Shown here: positions 8,761 through 18,700 of the stretch, piece by piece
How positions within the stretch are numbered: position 1 is the first letter of the stretch
Layout: each line of letters opens with the position of its first letter
Origin: Winogradskyella sp. PC-19
GTDB lineage: Bacteria > Bacteroidota > Bacteroidia > Flavobacteriales > Flavobacteriaceae
NCBI RefSeq assembly: GCF_002163855.1
Contig: NZ_CP019332.1
Coordinates: 655,107 to 719,106, forward strand
Reading direction: 5' to 3'
DNA length: 64,000 bases
Program-made: the position numbers and the translations under genes
The notes under the pieces: generated by a model
What the model saw: the letters and a program-made list of their open reading frames with translations, nothing else
Told to the model about the DNA's origin: nothing
Database searches by the model: none

Positions 8761-9414
8761 TCAAGAGAGTTTTCCTGTTTTATGCATTATAAACAGTATA
8801 ATAATTGGTACAGCTAATAATCCTACATAACCTAAATTAGTTTCTAAAAGCGACGGCTTTAATACCAAGGTTATTAAATAACCTCCAATTGCACCACCAA
8901 AATGTGCATCATGACCAATATTACCGATACGATTTTTCATTCCATAAATTGAATATAACAAATAACCAATTCCAAAAATGTAACCAGGAATCGGAATCGG
9001 AACAAAAAACATAAATAGACTCATATCTTGATCTAATAGAATCGCTGAATATAAAATTCCCGTGACTGCTCCACTTGCTCCTATTGCGCTGTACCAGTAT
9101 TCATCTTTATGAAAATATAGTGATAACAAATTCCCAAAAATTAAACTTGCTAAGTAAATTACTATGAAATTCACATTACCTAATCCGTTGACAACAACAT
9201 CTGCAAAGAAATATAGCGTAAACATATTCATAAATAAATGCGTTGTATCTGCATGCAAAAATCCAGAGCTAAACATCCTTATCTGTTCTCCACGTTTAAT
9301 ACTACCAACATTAAATTTATAGCGTTCAAAAAAAGAGCGGTCATCAAAACCCTTCAAAGAAATAATTACGTTGGCTGCTATTATTGCAATAGTTACTAAA
9401 CTTAAATTGAGCAT
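8761..9414 (-). CDS. Rhomboid family intramembrane serine protease
   Basis: 217 residues with six or so hydrophobic segments. Rhomboid hallmarks: HADTTHLFMN (the H-xxx-H-xxx-N pattern of TM2, residues about 55-64), catalytic GASG with S114, and the TM6 histidine in HFGGAIGGY (H171). The catalytic Ser/His dyad is therefore intact. It cleaves transmembrane substrates in the inner membrane; the substrate is unknown. ATG start at 9414; divergent from the LpxL-like acyltransferase gene, the two sharing a 58-bp promoter region. The C terminus ends with a hydrophobic helix and short basic tail. Confidence 0.92.
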   Translation of the reverse strand: MLNLSLVTIAIIAANVIISLKGFDDRSFFERYKFNVGSIKRGEQIRMFSSGFLHADTTHLFMNMFTLYFFADVVVNGLGNVNFIVIYLASLIFGNLLSLYFHKDEYWYSAIGASGAVTGILYSAILLDQDMSLFMFFVPIPIPGYIFGIGYLLYSIYGMKNRIGNIGHDAHFGGAIGGYLITLVLKPSLLETNLGYVGLLAVPIIILFIMHKTGKLS

Positions 9415-9445
9415 ATATTCTATCTATTATACTTCAAATATAATA

Positions 9446-9453
9446 TATATTTG
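9446..9453 (+). promoter_or_regulatory. -7 promoter element for the LpxL-like gene
   Basis: TATATTTG matches TAnnTTTG and would start transcription about 14 nt before the ATG at 9473. No TTG lies at the right distance upstream, so only half the promoter is supported. It also argues against the longer reading frame beginning at 9371. Confidence 0.5.
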
Positions 9454-9472
9454 CGCTTTAAAACTTAAGTTA

Positions 9473-10363
9473 ATGCAACTACTAGCTTACATTCTTATAT
9501 ATCCTGTTTTGTGGTTAATATCCATATTACCATTTAGATTATTATATGGGCTATCTGATGTATTTTGGTTTTTTATTTTTAGAATTTTTAAATATCGAAA
9601 AAAGGTAGTAAAGTCAAATCTAAGACTTGTCTTCCCTGAAAAATCTAAAGAAGAAATTGAAGATATTTGCTCTAAATTTTATCACCATTTATGTGATATG
9701 ATTCTTGAAGCTATAAAATCTATGACCATTTCTGAAGCTTCAATGATGAAAAGGTATAAGTTTACAAATATTGATTTGATTCATGATTTAGAAGCCAAGA
9801 AGAAAAGCATTATGCTTATGTGTGCGCACTATGGTAGTTGGGAATGGATATTTATTCTTCAACCTCAAATTAATCATAAAGGCTATGCGGTTTATAAGAA
9901 ATTAGCAAACCCATATTTTGATAAACTTGCAAAACGTATTAGAGCTAAGTTTGACTCTTACCTAATTACAACAAAGGAGACTTTTGCTGTTTTAAGTGAA
10001 TCTCAAAAAAAAGGAGAATTGACGATAAATGGTTTTGCTTCTGACCAATCAGCAAAACATGATAAGGCTTTGCATTGGAATGAATTTATGGGTATCAAAG
10101 TACCAATGCATACTGGTGCAGAAACGATAGCCAAACAATTTGATATGGCCGTAGTATTTTTTAGTGTAAAGAGAATAAAACGAGGTTATTACGAAACAAC
10201 ATTTCAAACAATCACAGAAACTCCGAATGAATATAAGGATTTTGAGATAACTGATATTTTCTTCAAACTTGTAGAAAAACAGATACATGAGGCGCCACAA
10301 TATTATTTATGGACTCACAAACGATGGAAACACAGAAATCGAGTTCCTGATAAGTTCAAATAG
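9473..10363 (+). CDS. LpxL/HtrB-like lysophospholipid acyltransferase
   Basis: 296 residues from ATG 9473. The frame is open back to 9371, but the extra 34 residues cover the -7 element and the divergent rhomboid start, and the protein from 9473 begins with the expected single N-terminal membrane anchor (LLAYILIYPVLWLISILPF). The catalytic box is HYGSWEW (H-x4-E, the NHxxxxD/E equivalent), followed by a YKKLANPYFDKL block and NGFASDQSA, the region that in LpxL enzymes binds the lipid acceptor. Predicted to add a secondary acyl chain to lipid A or to an aminolipid at the inner membrane. Bacteroidota often carry such single-domain LpxL homologues; the exact acceptor is not decided by sequence. 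Confidence 0.85.
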   Translation: MQLLAYILIYPVLWLISILPFRLLYGLSDVFWFFIFRIFKYRKKVVKSNLRLVFPEKSKEEIEDICSKFYHHLCDMILEAIKSMTISEASMMKRYKFTNIDLIHDLEAKKKSIMLMCAHYGSWEWIFILQPQINHKGYAVYKKLANPYFDKLAKRIRAKFDSYLITTKETFAVLSESQKKGELTINGFASDQSAKHDKALHWNEFMGIKVPMHTGAETIAKQFDMAVVFFSVKRIKRGYYETTFQTITETPNEYKDFEITDIFFKLVEKQIHEAPQYYLWTHKRWKHRNRVPDKFK

Positions 10364-10371
10364 TAAGTTTA

Positions 10372-11877
10372 TTAATCTAGATTAAACCAACTATCTACTG
10401 AGGTAGCGTTACAAGGATTATCTATATTAGATTTATGAACAAATTCGTTATTACAACTTGAATACTCATAATCCATAGCCCATTCTTTGTGATTCTTTGC
10501 TAGTTGTATAATACTATCACAAACAAATTCAATCTCTTTATTGGTTGTTGTTGGATGAATAGACATACGTATCCAACCTGGTTTTCGAACCAAATCTCCA
10601 ATGGTAATTTCGTCGGTTAATTCTTTTGATGTTTTTTGATCTACGTGTAATAAAAAATGACCATAAGTTCCTGCACAACTGCAACCTCCTCTTGTTTGAA
10701 TTCCGAATTTATCATTCAATATTTTTACACCTAAATTAAAATGTAAATCGTCTATATAAAACGATATTACGCCAAGTCTATCCTTGTGTTGGCCTGCAAG
10801 AATATTAATATTATCAATGGCATCAAGTCTATTAAAAATAATATCAACTAATTGATGCTCTCTCTTCAAAATATTATCAACACCCATTTGCTCTTTCAAC
10901 TTTATAGAAAGTGCTGTTTTTATAGTTTGAAGGAACCCAGGTGTACCACCATCTTCTCGCTCTTCAATATTATCTATGTATTTGTGTTCACCCCAAGGAT
11001 TTGTCCAACTAACGGTTCCACCACCTGGACAATCAGGAATCATATTTTTATATAATTTTTTATTGAAAACTAGCACTCCTGAAGTGCCTGGACCTCCAAG
11101 AAATTTATGAGGCGAAAAGAAAATAGCATCGAGTTGCTCATCTTCATCTTCTGGATGCATATCAATATCTACATAAGGTCCCAAACATGCAAAATCTACA
11201 AAGCAAACACCTCCATTATGATGCATTAACTTTGCAATATCATGATAGGGCGTTTGAATTCCTGTTACGTTAGAGCCTGCAATAACTGAAGCTATTTTAA
11301 TCGTACAATCCTTATACTTTTCTAGTAGAATTTCTAGATTTTTTAGACTAAACAAACCATTTTTATCAGGAGGAATGACCTCAACTTTAGCCATAGTTTC
11401 TAACCAAGATGTATGATTAGAATGATGCTCCATATGCGAAACAAAAACCACAGGACGCATCTTGTCAGGTATATTTGTAAATTCTTTTAAATTTTCAGGA
11501 ACCTTTAGTCCTAAGATGCGTTGAAATTTATTGACAACACCTGTCATTCCGTTACCTGAAACAATTAGTACATCATCCTCATTGCAGTTAACGTGGTCTT
11601 TTATGATTTGTTTTGCTTTGTGATACGCCTTAGTCATTGCTGTACCTGTAACCGAAGTTTCTGTATGTGTATTGGCTACAAATGGCCCAAAATCATTAAG
11701 TAGCTTCTCTTCTATTGGTCGGTATAAGCGACCAGAAGCTGTCCAATCTGTATATATTATTTTTTGCTCTCCATATGGGGAAACAAATGTTTGGTCATGA
11801 CCAACAATATGCTCACGGAATTTATTGAAGTACGCTTCTAATTCTGTTTTGGGGTGAGAAATCGGAGTTGAAATCAT
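10372..11877 (-). CDS. Class V PLP-dependent aminotransferase / cysteine desulfurase-like protein
   Basis: 501 residues. PLP features: the Schiff-base lysine in FFSPHKFLGGPGTSG (K258), the preceding DFA (Asp contacting the pyridine nitrogen, about D228), SHMEHHSNH (about 147-155) and a C-terminal RGGCSCAGTYG, which resembles the active-site cysteine loop of SufS/CsdA. It is about 90 residues longer than SufS. It therefore looks like a cysteine desulfurase relative, but no suf genes are adjacent, so the substrate is unknown. Convergent with the acyltransferase gene (8 bp apart) and 33 bp downstream of glmM. Confidence 0.8.
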   Translation of the reverse strand: MISTPISHPKTELEAYFNKFREHIVGHDQTFVSPYGEQKIIYTDWTASGRLYRPIEEKLLNDFGPFVANTHTETSVTGTAMTKAYHKAKQIIKDHVNCNEDDVLIVSGNGMTGVVNKFQRILGLKVPENLKEFTNIPDKMRPVVFVSHMEHHSNHTSWLETMAKVEVIPPDKNGLFSLKNLEILLEKYKDCTIKIASVIAGSNVTGIQTPYHDIAKLMHHNGGVCFVDFACLGPYVDIDMHPEDEDEQLDAIFFSPHKFLGGPGTSGVLVFNKKLYKNMIPDCPGGGTVSWTNPWGEHKYIDNIEEREDGGTPGFLQTIKTALSIKLKEQMGVDNILKREHQLVDIIFNRLDAIDNINILAGQHKDRLGVISFYIDDLHFNLGVKILNDKFGIQTRGGCSCAGTYGHFLLHVDQKTSKELTDEITIGDLVRKPGWIRMSIHPTTTNKEIEFVCDSIIQLAKNHKEWAMDYEYSSCNNEFVHKSNIDNPCNATSVDSWFNLD

Positions 11878-11910
11878 TACTTAACTAATAATTAATTGAT
11901 TACAAATATA

Positions 11911-13299
11911 TTAAATATTCGCTACTGCTTTAATCTCAGTAATAATTTTATCGGCCAAAGTATCGGCATCTTCTTGCGAAGGAGCTTCTGTGTAAATTCT
12001 GATAATTGGTTCTGTATTGCTTTTTCTAAGGTGTACCCAACTGTTTGCAAAATCAATTTTCACGCCATCAATCGTAGTCAACTTTTCATGACTATAATTA
12101 GCTTCCATGGTTTTTAAAATTCCATCAACATCCAAACCTGGAGTTAATTGTATTTTCTTTTTACTCATAAAGTAATTTGGGTAACTGGCTCTTAATTCGC
12201 TTACATTCATTTTCTTTTCAGCTAAAAGACTCAAAAACAAAGCTACACCAACCAAAGCATCACGACCATAATGCGATGCAGGATATATAATTCCGCCATT
12301 ACCTTCACCACCAATAATAGCATTATTGCTCTTCATTAAATCTACCACATTGACTTCACCTACTGCACTTGCTTCGTAAGTACCACCATGTTTTTTTGTA
12401 ACATCACTTAACGCTCTTGTAGAACTCATGTTACTAACAGTATTTCCAGGGGTTTTACTTAAAACATAGTCGGCACAAGCAACTAATGTATATTCTTCAC
12501 CAAACATCTCTCCAGTTTCATCCATAAATGCCAAACGATCAACATCTGGGTCAACAACGATACCAAAATCTGCATGATTATCAACTACAGCTTTTGCCAA
12601 ATCTCCTAAATGTTCTTTTAGTGGCTCAGGATTATGAGGAAAATGCCCTGTCGGGTCACAATATAACTTCACAGCCTCAACACCTAAACGCTCCAAAAGT
12701 AAAGGAATAGCTATTCCTCCTGTAGAATTAACACCATCAACGACTACTTTGAAATTAGCAGCTTCAATTGCTGCTGTATTTACTAATGGCAAACCTAAAA
12801 CCTCATCAATATGTATATCTATGTAAGCATCATTTTTAGTTATCTTTCCTAAATCATCTACCTCAGCGAACGTCATATTAGATGATTCTGCAATGTCTAA
12901 AATCTTCTTTCCTTCTACGCCATTTAAAAATTCTCCTTTTGCATTTAATAGTTTCAAGGCATTCCATTGCTTTGGATTATGACTAGCTGTCAAAATGATA
13001 CCGCCATCTGCATGTTCTAATGGGACAGCAATCTCTACAGTTGGTGTTGTAGAAAGTCCTAAATCAATAACATTAATTCCCATACCAACTAAAGTATTCA
13101 TCACTAAGCTCTGTATCATTTCACCCGAAATTCTTGCATCTCTACCAACAACCACACGATAATTATCTTTAGAACGTTGTTGTTTTAACCAAGTGCCATA
13201 AGCAGCTGCAAATTTGACTGCATCTATAGGTGTTAAATTTTCTTCAACTTTTCCACCAATTGTGCCTCGAATTCCTGATATAGATTTTATTAATGTCAT
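11911..13299 (-). CDS. glmM: Phosphoglucosamine mutase GlmM
   Basis: 462 residues, alpha-D-phosphohexomutase fold. The phosphoserine loop is TASHNP (104-109, catalytic Ser106), the metal loop DPDVDRL, the sugar-binding GEGNGG, and the C-terminal phosphate-binding RKSNTEPIIRIY. Converts glucosamine-6-phosphate to glucosamine-1-phosphate for UDP-GlcNAc, peptidoglycan and lipid A synthesis. GlmM rather than ManB/Pgm is chosen from length and the N-terminal ISGIRGTIGG pattern; in Bacteroidota the family boundary is soft. ATG start at 13299. The class V enzyme gene follows on the same strand and may be co-transcribed. Confidence 0.88.
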   Translation of the reverse strand: MTLIKSISGIRGTIGGKVEENLTPIDAVKFAAAYGTWLKQQRSKDNYRVVVGRDARISGEMIQSLVMNTLVGMGINVIDLGLSTTPTVEIAVPLEHADGGIILTASHNPKQWNALKLLNAKGEFLNGVEGKKILDIAESSNMTFAEVDDLGKITKNDAYIDIHIDEVLGLPLVNTAAIEAANFKVVVDGVNSTGGIAIPLLLERLGVEAVKLYCDPTGHFPHNPEPLKEHLGDLAKAVVDNHADFGIVVDPDVDRLAFMDETGEMFGEEYTLVACADYVLSKTPGNTVSNMSSTRALSDVTKKHGGTYEASAVGEVNVVDLMKSNNAIIGGEGNGGIIYPASHYGRDALVGVALFLSLLAEKKMNVSELRASYPNYFMSKKKIQLTPGLDVDGILKTMEANYSHEKLTTIDGVKIDFANSWVHLRKSNTEPIIRIYTEAPSQEDADTLADKIITEIKAVANI

Positions 13300-13316
13300 G
13301 TAAATTTTGTTTTGAG

Positions 13317-13324
13317 CAAATATA
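13317..13324 (-). promoter_or_regulatory. -7 promoter element for glmM
   Basis: On the minus strand TATATTTG, an exact TAnnTTTG, 17 nt before the glmM ATG, giving a very short leader. No TTG at about 20 nt upstream was found. Confidence 0.5.
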
Positions 13325-13369
13325 ATTAGTTAATAGCATTTTGTAAGTATGAATTTGTAAATTCGAAGG

Positions 13370-13969
13370 ATGAATTTTTTAGCTCATATTTACCTTTCTG
13401 GAGATGATGAATTGTTAACCATTGGTAACTTTGCTGCTGATGGTATTCGAGGTAAGCGCTATAAAAGCTATCCCGAAGCAATGCAAAGAGGTATTATTTT
13501 ACACCGTTTTATTGATACGTATACAGATTCTCATCCAATATTTAGACAAAGCACAAAACGTTTACACAAAGCTTATGGTCATTACAGTGGTGTTATTGTA
13601 GATATATATTATGACCACTTTCTAGCCAAAAATTGGAACTCTTACTGTGATAAACCTTTAGCCGAATACATCCAGAATTTTCATAAAAGTTTAAATAACA
13701 ATGTTGAAATATTACCAGAACGTTTTAAAAGACTGACGCCACATATGATTGAAGACAATTGGCTATTAAGCTATGCTACAATTGAAGGCATACAGAAAGT
13801 ATTAGATGGAATGAATAAACGTACAAATGGACGTTCTAAAATGAATGAAGCTACAAAAGAATTAAAAAACTATTATGAAGAATTCGAAAATGATTTTACA
13901 TTATTTTTCAAAGATTTAATTAAAGTTTCAAATGAAAAACGAAAAACCCTACTAAACAATAATTTATGA
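13370..13969 (+). CDS. acpH: Acyl carrier protein phosphodiesterase
   Basis: 199 residues beginning MNFLAHIYLSGDDELLTIGN, a close match to the AcpH start (M-N-F/Y-L-A-H). The HD-like family motifs are present: GNFAADGI, GIILHRFIDTYTDSHP and YYDHFLAKNW. The enzyme removes 4'-phosphopantetheine from ACP. ATG chosen for the conserved N terminus. The stop overlaps the start of the gamma-glutamyltransferase gene by 4 bp (ATGA), so the two are translationally coupled; no biochemical link between them is known to me. Confidence 0.9.
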   Translation: MNFLAHIYLSGDDELLTIGNFAADGIRGKRYKSYPEAMQRGIILHRFIDTYTDSHPIFRQSTKRLHKAYGHYSGVIVDIYYDHFLAKNWNSYCDKPLAEYIQNFHKSLNNNVEILPERFKRLTPHMIEDNWLLSYATIEGIQKVLDGMNKRTNGRSKMNEATKELKNYYEEFENDFTLFFKDLIKVSNEKRKTLLNNNL

Positions 13970-15669
13970 AAAACGCACTCTATTTACTGCTCATTATAAG
14001 TTTAGTTTTTGGCTGTAAAGAAAATCAAAAAACAACAAAAAAGACAGAAAATAAACGTGGCTTAGTTACAGATAAAGCTATGGTAGTTAGTGCACGTGAA
14101 GAAGCTTCAAAAATTGGAAGTCAAATATTAGAGCTTGGCGGCAATGCATTTGATGCAATGATGGCAACAGAGATGGCGTTGGCTGTTTCATATCCATATG
14201 CAGGCAATCTTGGTGGTGGCGGTTTTTTAATCTACAGGCTAGCAGATGGCGAAGTAGGTGCATTAGACTATAGAGAAAAAGCACCTATAGCAGCTAAAAA
14301 GGATATGTATCTTGATGAAAAAGGAGATGTGATTAAAGGAAAAAGCACAATTGGACCATTAGCAATTGGCATTCCTGGTACAATAGCAGGTGTGTTCAAA
14401 GCACAAGAACGTTTTGGAAAACTAGATGTAGCTACTGTTTTAAAACCTGTATTTGAATTAGCAGAAAATGGTTTTGTAATTACCAAAAATCAAGAAAGAC
14501 GTTTTAAAAATTATGATAGCCTGTTTTATGCTGTAAATGGAAAGAAAATCCTGTTCAATAAAAAAATTAAAGCAGGCCAAAAAATTTCTAATAATGCACT
14601 TGCAAGTACTTTAAAGCGTATCGCGCAAAATGGTAGAGATGAATTTTACAAAGGAGAAACTGCAAAGATCTTAGTTGAATTTCTTCAAGAAAGAGGAAGT
14701 ATTATTACACTAGAAGACTTAGCCAAATATGAAGCCAAATGGCGAGAACCTATTCAATTTCAATACGATGACTTGACGATTACATCTATGTCGCCACCTT
14801 CTTCTGGAGGTATTTGTTTGAATCAGATTATGACAATGGTCGAAGATTTTGATTTAAGCGATTATGGACATAACAGTCTAAAAACAATTCAAGTTTTAGT
14901 TGAAGCGGAAAAAAGAGCTTATGCCGATAGAAGTTACTATCTCGGTGATCCTGATTTTGTAGATATCCCCGTAGAAACCTTAACCAGTAGTGTTTATCTT
15001 CAAGACAGAATGAATAACTTTTCATTTGAAACTGCTACCGCTGTAGATTCTATTTCACATGGTAAAATAGTAGGCTATGAAAGTGAAGAGACCACACACT
15101 ACTCTATCGTAGATCAATTTGGTAACGCTATTGCTGTTACCACCACCTTAAATGGTGGTTATGGCTCTAAAGTATATGCCGATGAATTAGGGTTTTTCCT
15201 AAATAACGAAATGGACGATTTTAGCAGCAAACCTGGCGAACCAAATTACTACGGATTAATTGGAGCTGAGGCTAATAGTATAGTTCCAGAAAAGCGTATG
15301 CTAAGCTCAATGACACCAACAATTGTAGAAAAAGATGGCGAACTTCTAATGTCTGTTGGAACTCCCGGAGGTTCTACAATTATTACGTCAGTTTTACAAA
15401 CTATTTTGAATGTTCACGAATTTAAAATGACCATGCAAGAAGCTGTTAATGCGCCTCGTTTTCATAATCAATGGTTGCCTGACGAAATCCGAATGGAACC
15501 AAGTTCTTTTGATAGAGGTTTAATAAAACAACTTGAAGCTAAAGGTTATATCATCAACGAAACACGTTCACCTATAATTGGTATTGTCGATGGTATCTTA
15601 ATCTTAGATAATGGCAAGCTTGAAGGCGGCGCTGACAAACGAGGTGACGATACTGCATTTGGGTTTTAG
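13966..15669 (+). CDS. ggt: Gamma-glutamyltransferase, lipoprotein
   Basis: 567 residues. The N terminus is a lipoprotein signal peptide with lipobox LVFGC (Cys17). The autocleavage site and catalytic threonine are in ETTHYSIVD (T376, equivalent to E. coli Thr391), and the small-subunit GTPGGSTI oxyanion loop follows. GGNAFDAMMATEMALAV and GGGGFLIY are conserved large-subunit features. It hydrolyses or transfers the gamma-glutamyl group of glutathione and related peptides; the lipobox puts it on a membrane rather than free in the periplasm. Coupled to acpH by a 4-bp overlap. Confidence 0.93.
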   Translation: MKNALYLLLIISLVFGCKENQKTTKKTENKRGLVTDKAMVVSAREEASKIGSQILELGGNAFDAMMATEMALAVSYPYAGNLGGGGFLIYRLADGEVGALDYREKAPIAAKKDMYLDEKGDVIKGKSTIGPLAIGIPGTIAGVFKAQERFGKLDVATVLKPVFELAENGFVITKNQERRFKNYDSLFYAVNGKKILFNKKIKAGQKISNNALASTLKRIAQNGRDEFYKGETAKILVEFLQERGSIITLEDLAKYEAKWREPIQFQYDDLTITSMSPPSSGGICLNQIMTMVEDFDLSDYGHNSLKTIQVLVEAEKRAYADRSYYLGDPDFVDIPVETLTSSVYLQDRMNNFSFETATAVDSISHGKIVGYESEETTHYSIVDQFGNAIAVTTTLNGGYGSKVYADELGFFLNNEMDDFSSKPGEPNYYGLIGAEANSIVPEKRMLSSMTPTIVEKDGELLMSVGTPGGSTIITSVLQTILNVHEFKMTMQEAVNAPRFHNQWLPDEIRMEPSSFDRGLIKQLEAKGYIINETRSPIIGIVDGILILDNGKLEGGADKRGDDTAFGF

Positions 15670-15752
15670 GATTTAACATGGTTTTAGAATTTCAGATTAA
15701 GTGAAATTGTATCTTTAGGTCACTAAATTTTTCAAACTAAAACTAACCCAAA

Positions 15753-18700
15753 ATGAAAAAATTTACTTTTCTAGCAGCATTTTGTATTTCCTTATTTAGT
15801 TTTTCGCAAGGCACACAATTATTACGTCAACCAACACTTCATGGTAACAATGTGGTTTTTGTTTATGCAAATGACTTATGGAAAGCTTCTACTTCAGGAG
15901 GAAACGCCATACGATTAACAAGTGACGAAGGTTACGAATCTAGTCCTCATTTTTCTAATGATGGAAAAATGATTGCATTTACGGCTCAATATGACGGTAA
16001 TGTTGATGTCTTTGTTATACCTTCTAAAGGTGGTGAACCAAGACGCTTAACCTATCATCCAGGTGGAGATTTTGTTCAAGGCTGGACACCGGACGGAAAA
16101 GTTTTATTTCGTTCAGGAAGAGAAAGTCAACCAACAATGACTAGTAAATTCTTTACGGTTTCTTTAGATGGTGGTTTACCTCAAGCTCTAGATATTCCAA
16201 GAGCAGCTTATGGAGAAATATCCTCTGACGGAAAGCATCTTGCTTATACACCTATTACAGGTTGGGATGCAGAATGGCGCAATTATCGTGGCGGACAAGC
16301 CATGCCTATATGGGTTGTAAATCTAAAAACTAAAGATTTAATAAGAACACAACAACCTACAGGCGAAAGGCATTTAGATCCTATTTGGTTAAACGGTATT
16401 GTTTATTTTATGTCTGAACGTGATTATACCATGAATATATGGTCTTTTAATCCTTCTACTAAAGAAGAAAAGCAAATTACATTTCACAGAAAGTTTGACG
16501 TAAAAAGTTTGGACTCAAGTTCTGATAAGATTATCTATGAACAAGGTGGATATCTTCACGTTTATAATCCATCAACACAAACTACAAATCAATTAAATAT
16601 AACAGTTAATGGTGATTTAAATTTCTACAGAGAAAAATGGAGCGATATGTCTGCAAGAGATTTATCAAATCCAAATGTGTCGCCTAAAGGCAAGCGTGCT
16701 ATTTTTGAGCATCGTGGAGAAATATTTACAGTACCAAAGGAAAATGGAACATGGCAAAATCTTACAAATTCTCCTGGTGTTGCTGATAGAGCTCCGATTT
16801 GGTCGCCAGAAGGCAATAAAGTCGCTTGGTTTTCTGATAAAAGTGGCGAATACCAATTAATGGTTGCTAATCAGAATGGACAAAATGCAAAAGCAATCAC
16901 CTTACCGAACCCTACATTTTATTTTCAACCAGACTGGTCTACTGACGGAAAACACATTGCCTATACAGATACGCATTATAATATCTGGATTGTAAACTTA
17001 GAGACTGAAAAAGCAGCTATAGTTGCAACAGACAGTTATGCTCATCCAAATCGTTCAATGAATCCTGTTTGGTCGCCAGATAGTAAATGGATTGCTTATG
17101 CTAAGCAACAAAAAAGTCATTTCAAATCTATTTTTGCTTTTAATATAGATACAAAGAAAACTATACAACTTACAGATCCAATTGCAGATGCAATTTCTCC
17201 AGTTTGGGACGCATCAGGCAAATACTTATATACTCTAGCTAGTACAAACTATGGTTTACAATCGGGTTGGTTGGACATGAGTTCTTATGACCCAGGCGCA
17301 AGAATAGAAAGAAGTCTATACGCAATCGTTTTAAGTAAAAATGGTGATGCACCTAACCTTCCAAAAAATGATAAAGAAGAATCAAAGAAAGAAGATGATA
17401 AAAAAACAGATGAGACCGTCACTGTAAGCATTGATAAAGATGGTATTTTTGACCGAGCAGTTGCTTTAGATTTACCTAGCCTAAATTATGCTGCATTAGC
17501 TAAAGGACCTAAACATAAAATTTTTGTAGCGGAAGCTATTCCTAATGAAAGTGGACTAAAAGTTCATTTATATGATGTTGAAAAACAAAAAGCTGAAGAT
17601 TTTTCAAAAGGTGTTTCGCAAATGGTAACATCTGAAGATAGAAAATCTATACTTTTATTTAAAGGTGGTAAATGGATTTTGACAAGCACAACTGCTGCAC
17701 CTAAGCCAGGAAAGGACATTTTAAAAACCAACTTAAAAATAAAACTAAACCCAAAAGCAGAAGCACATCAAATATTTAAAGAAGGATGGCGCTATATGAG
17801 AGATTTCTTGTATGTCGATAATGTCCATGGTGCTCCTTGGGATGACATCTATAAATGGTATTCTCCTTGGATTGACCATGTGCGTCACCGTACTGACCTT
17901 AATTATGTTGTAGATATTATGAGTGGTGAAGTTGCAATTGGACATTCTTATGTGTCTGGTGGTGATTTCCCTGATGTAGATAATGTTCCTGTTGGTTTAC
18001 TTGGTGCCAATTTTAAAATAAACAAAGGGCGTTACCAAATTTCTAAATTATTTAATGGTGGACGTTGGAACCCAAATATAAAAGCACCATTAACACAACC
18101 TGGAAACAATGTCAATATAGGCGACTATATTCTTAAAGTAAACGGAAAAACAGTCTCTGAAAAAGATAATATTTATCAATACCTAGAGCAGACATCTGGT
18201 CGCGAAATAACATTAACAGTAAACTCTAAACCTTCAATGCAAAATGCTAAAAAAATATTGGTAAAACCAGTCCGAAGCGAACGTGCATTAAGAACTATAG
18301 ATTGGGTTGAAGGTAACCGTAGAAAAGTAGATAAACTCTCAAATGGTAAATTAGCTTACGTTTATGTTCCAAATACTGGTGGTGGTGGCTTTACATCTTT
18401 TAACAGATATTATTTTGCACAGCAAGATAAAAAAGGTGCTGTAATTGACGAACGTAACAATGGTGGTGGTTCTGCAGCGGATTATATGATAGATATTATG
18501 TCTCGCGAATTGTTTGGCTACTTTAATAGTAAAGCAAATGACAATAGACCTTGGACAACACCAATGGCAGGTATTTGGGGACCAAAAGTTATGCTTATAA
18601 ATGAACGTGCTGGTTCTGGTGGTGATTTATTACCGTACATGTTTAAGATGAAAAACATAGGGCCTTTAATTGGCACTAAAACTTGGGGTGGATTAGTCGG

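Noticed and set aside
9371-9472. N-terminal extension of the LpxL-like gene
   Set aside because: It overlaps the divergent rhomboid start and the TATATTTG box; the ATG at 9473 gives the usual single-helix start.
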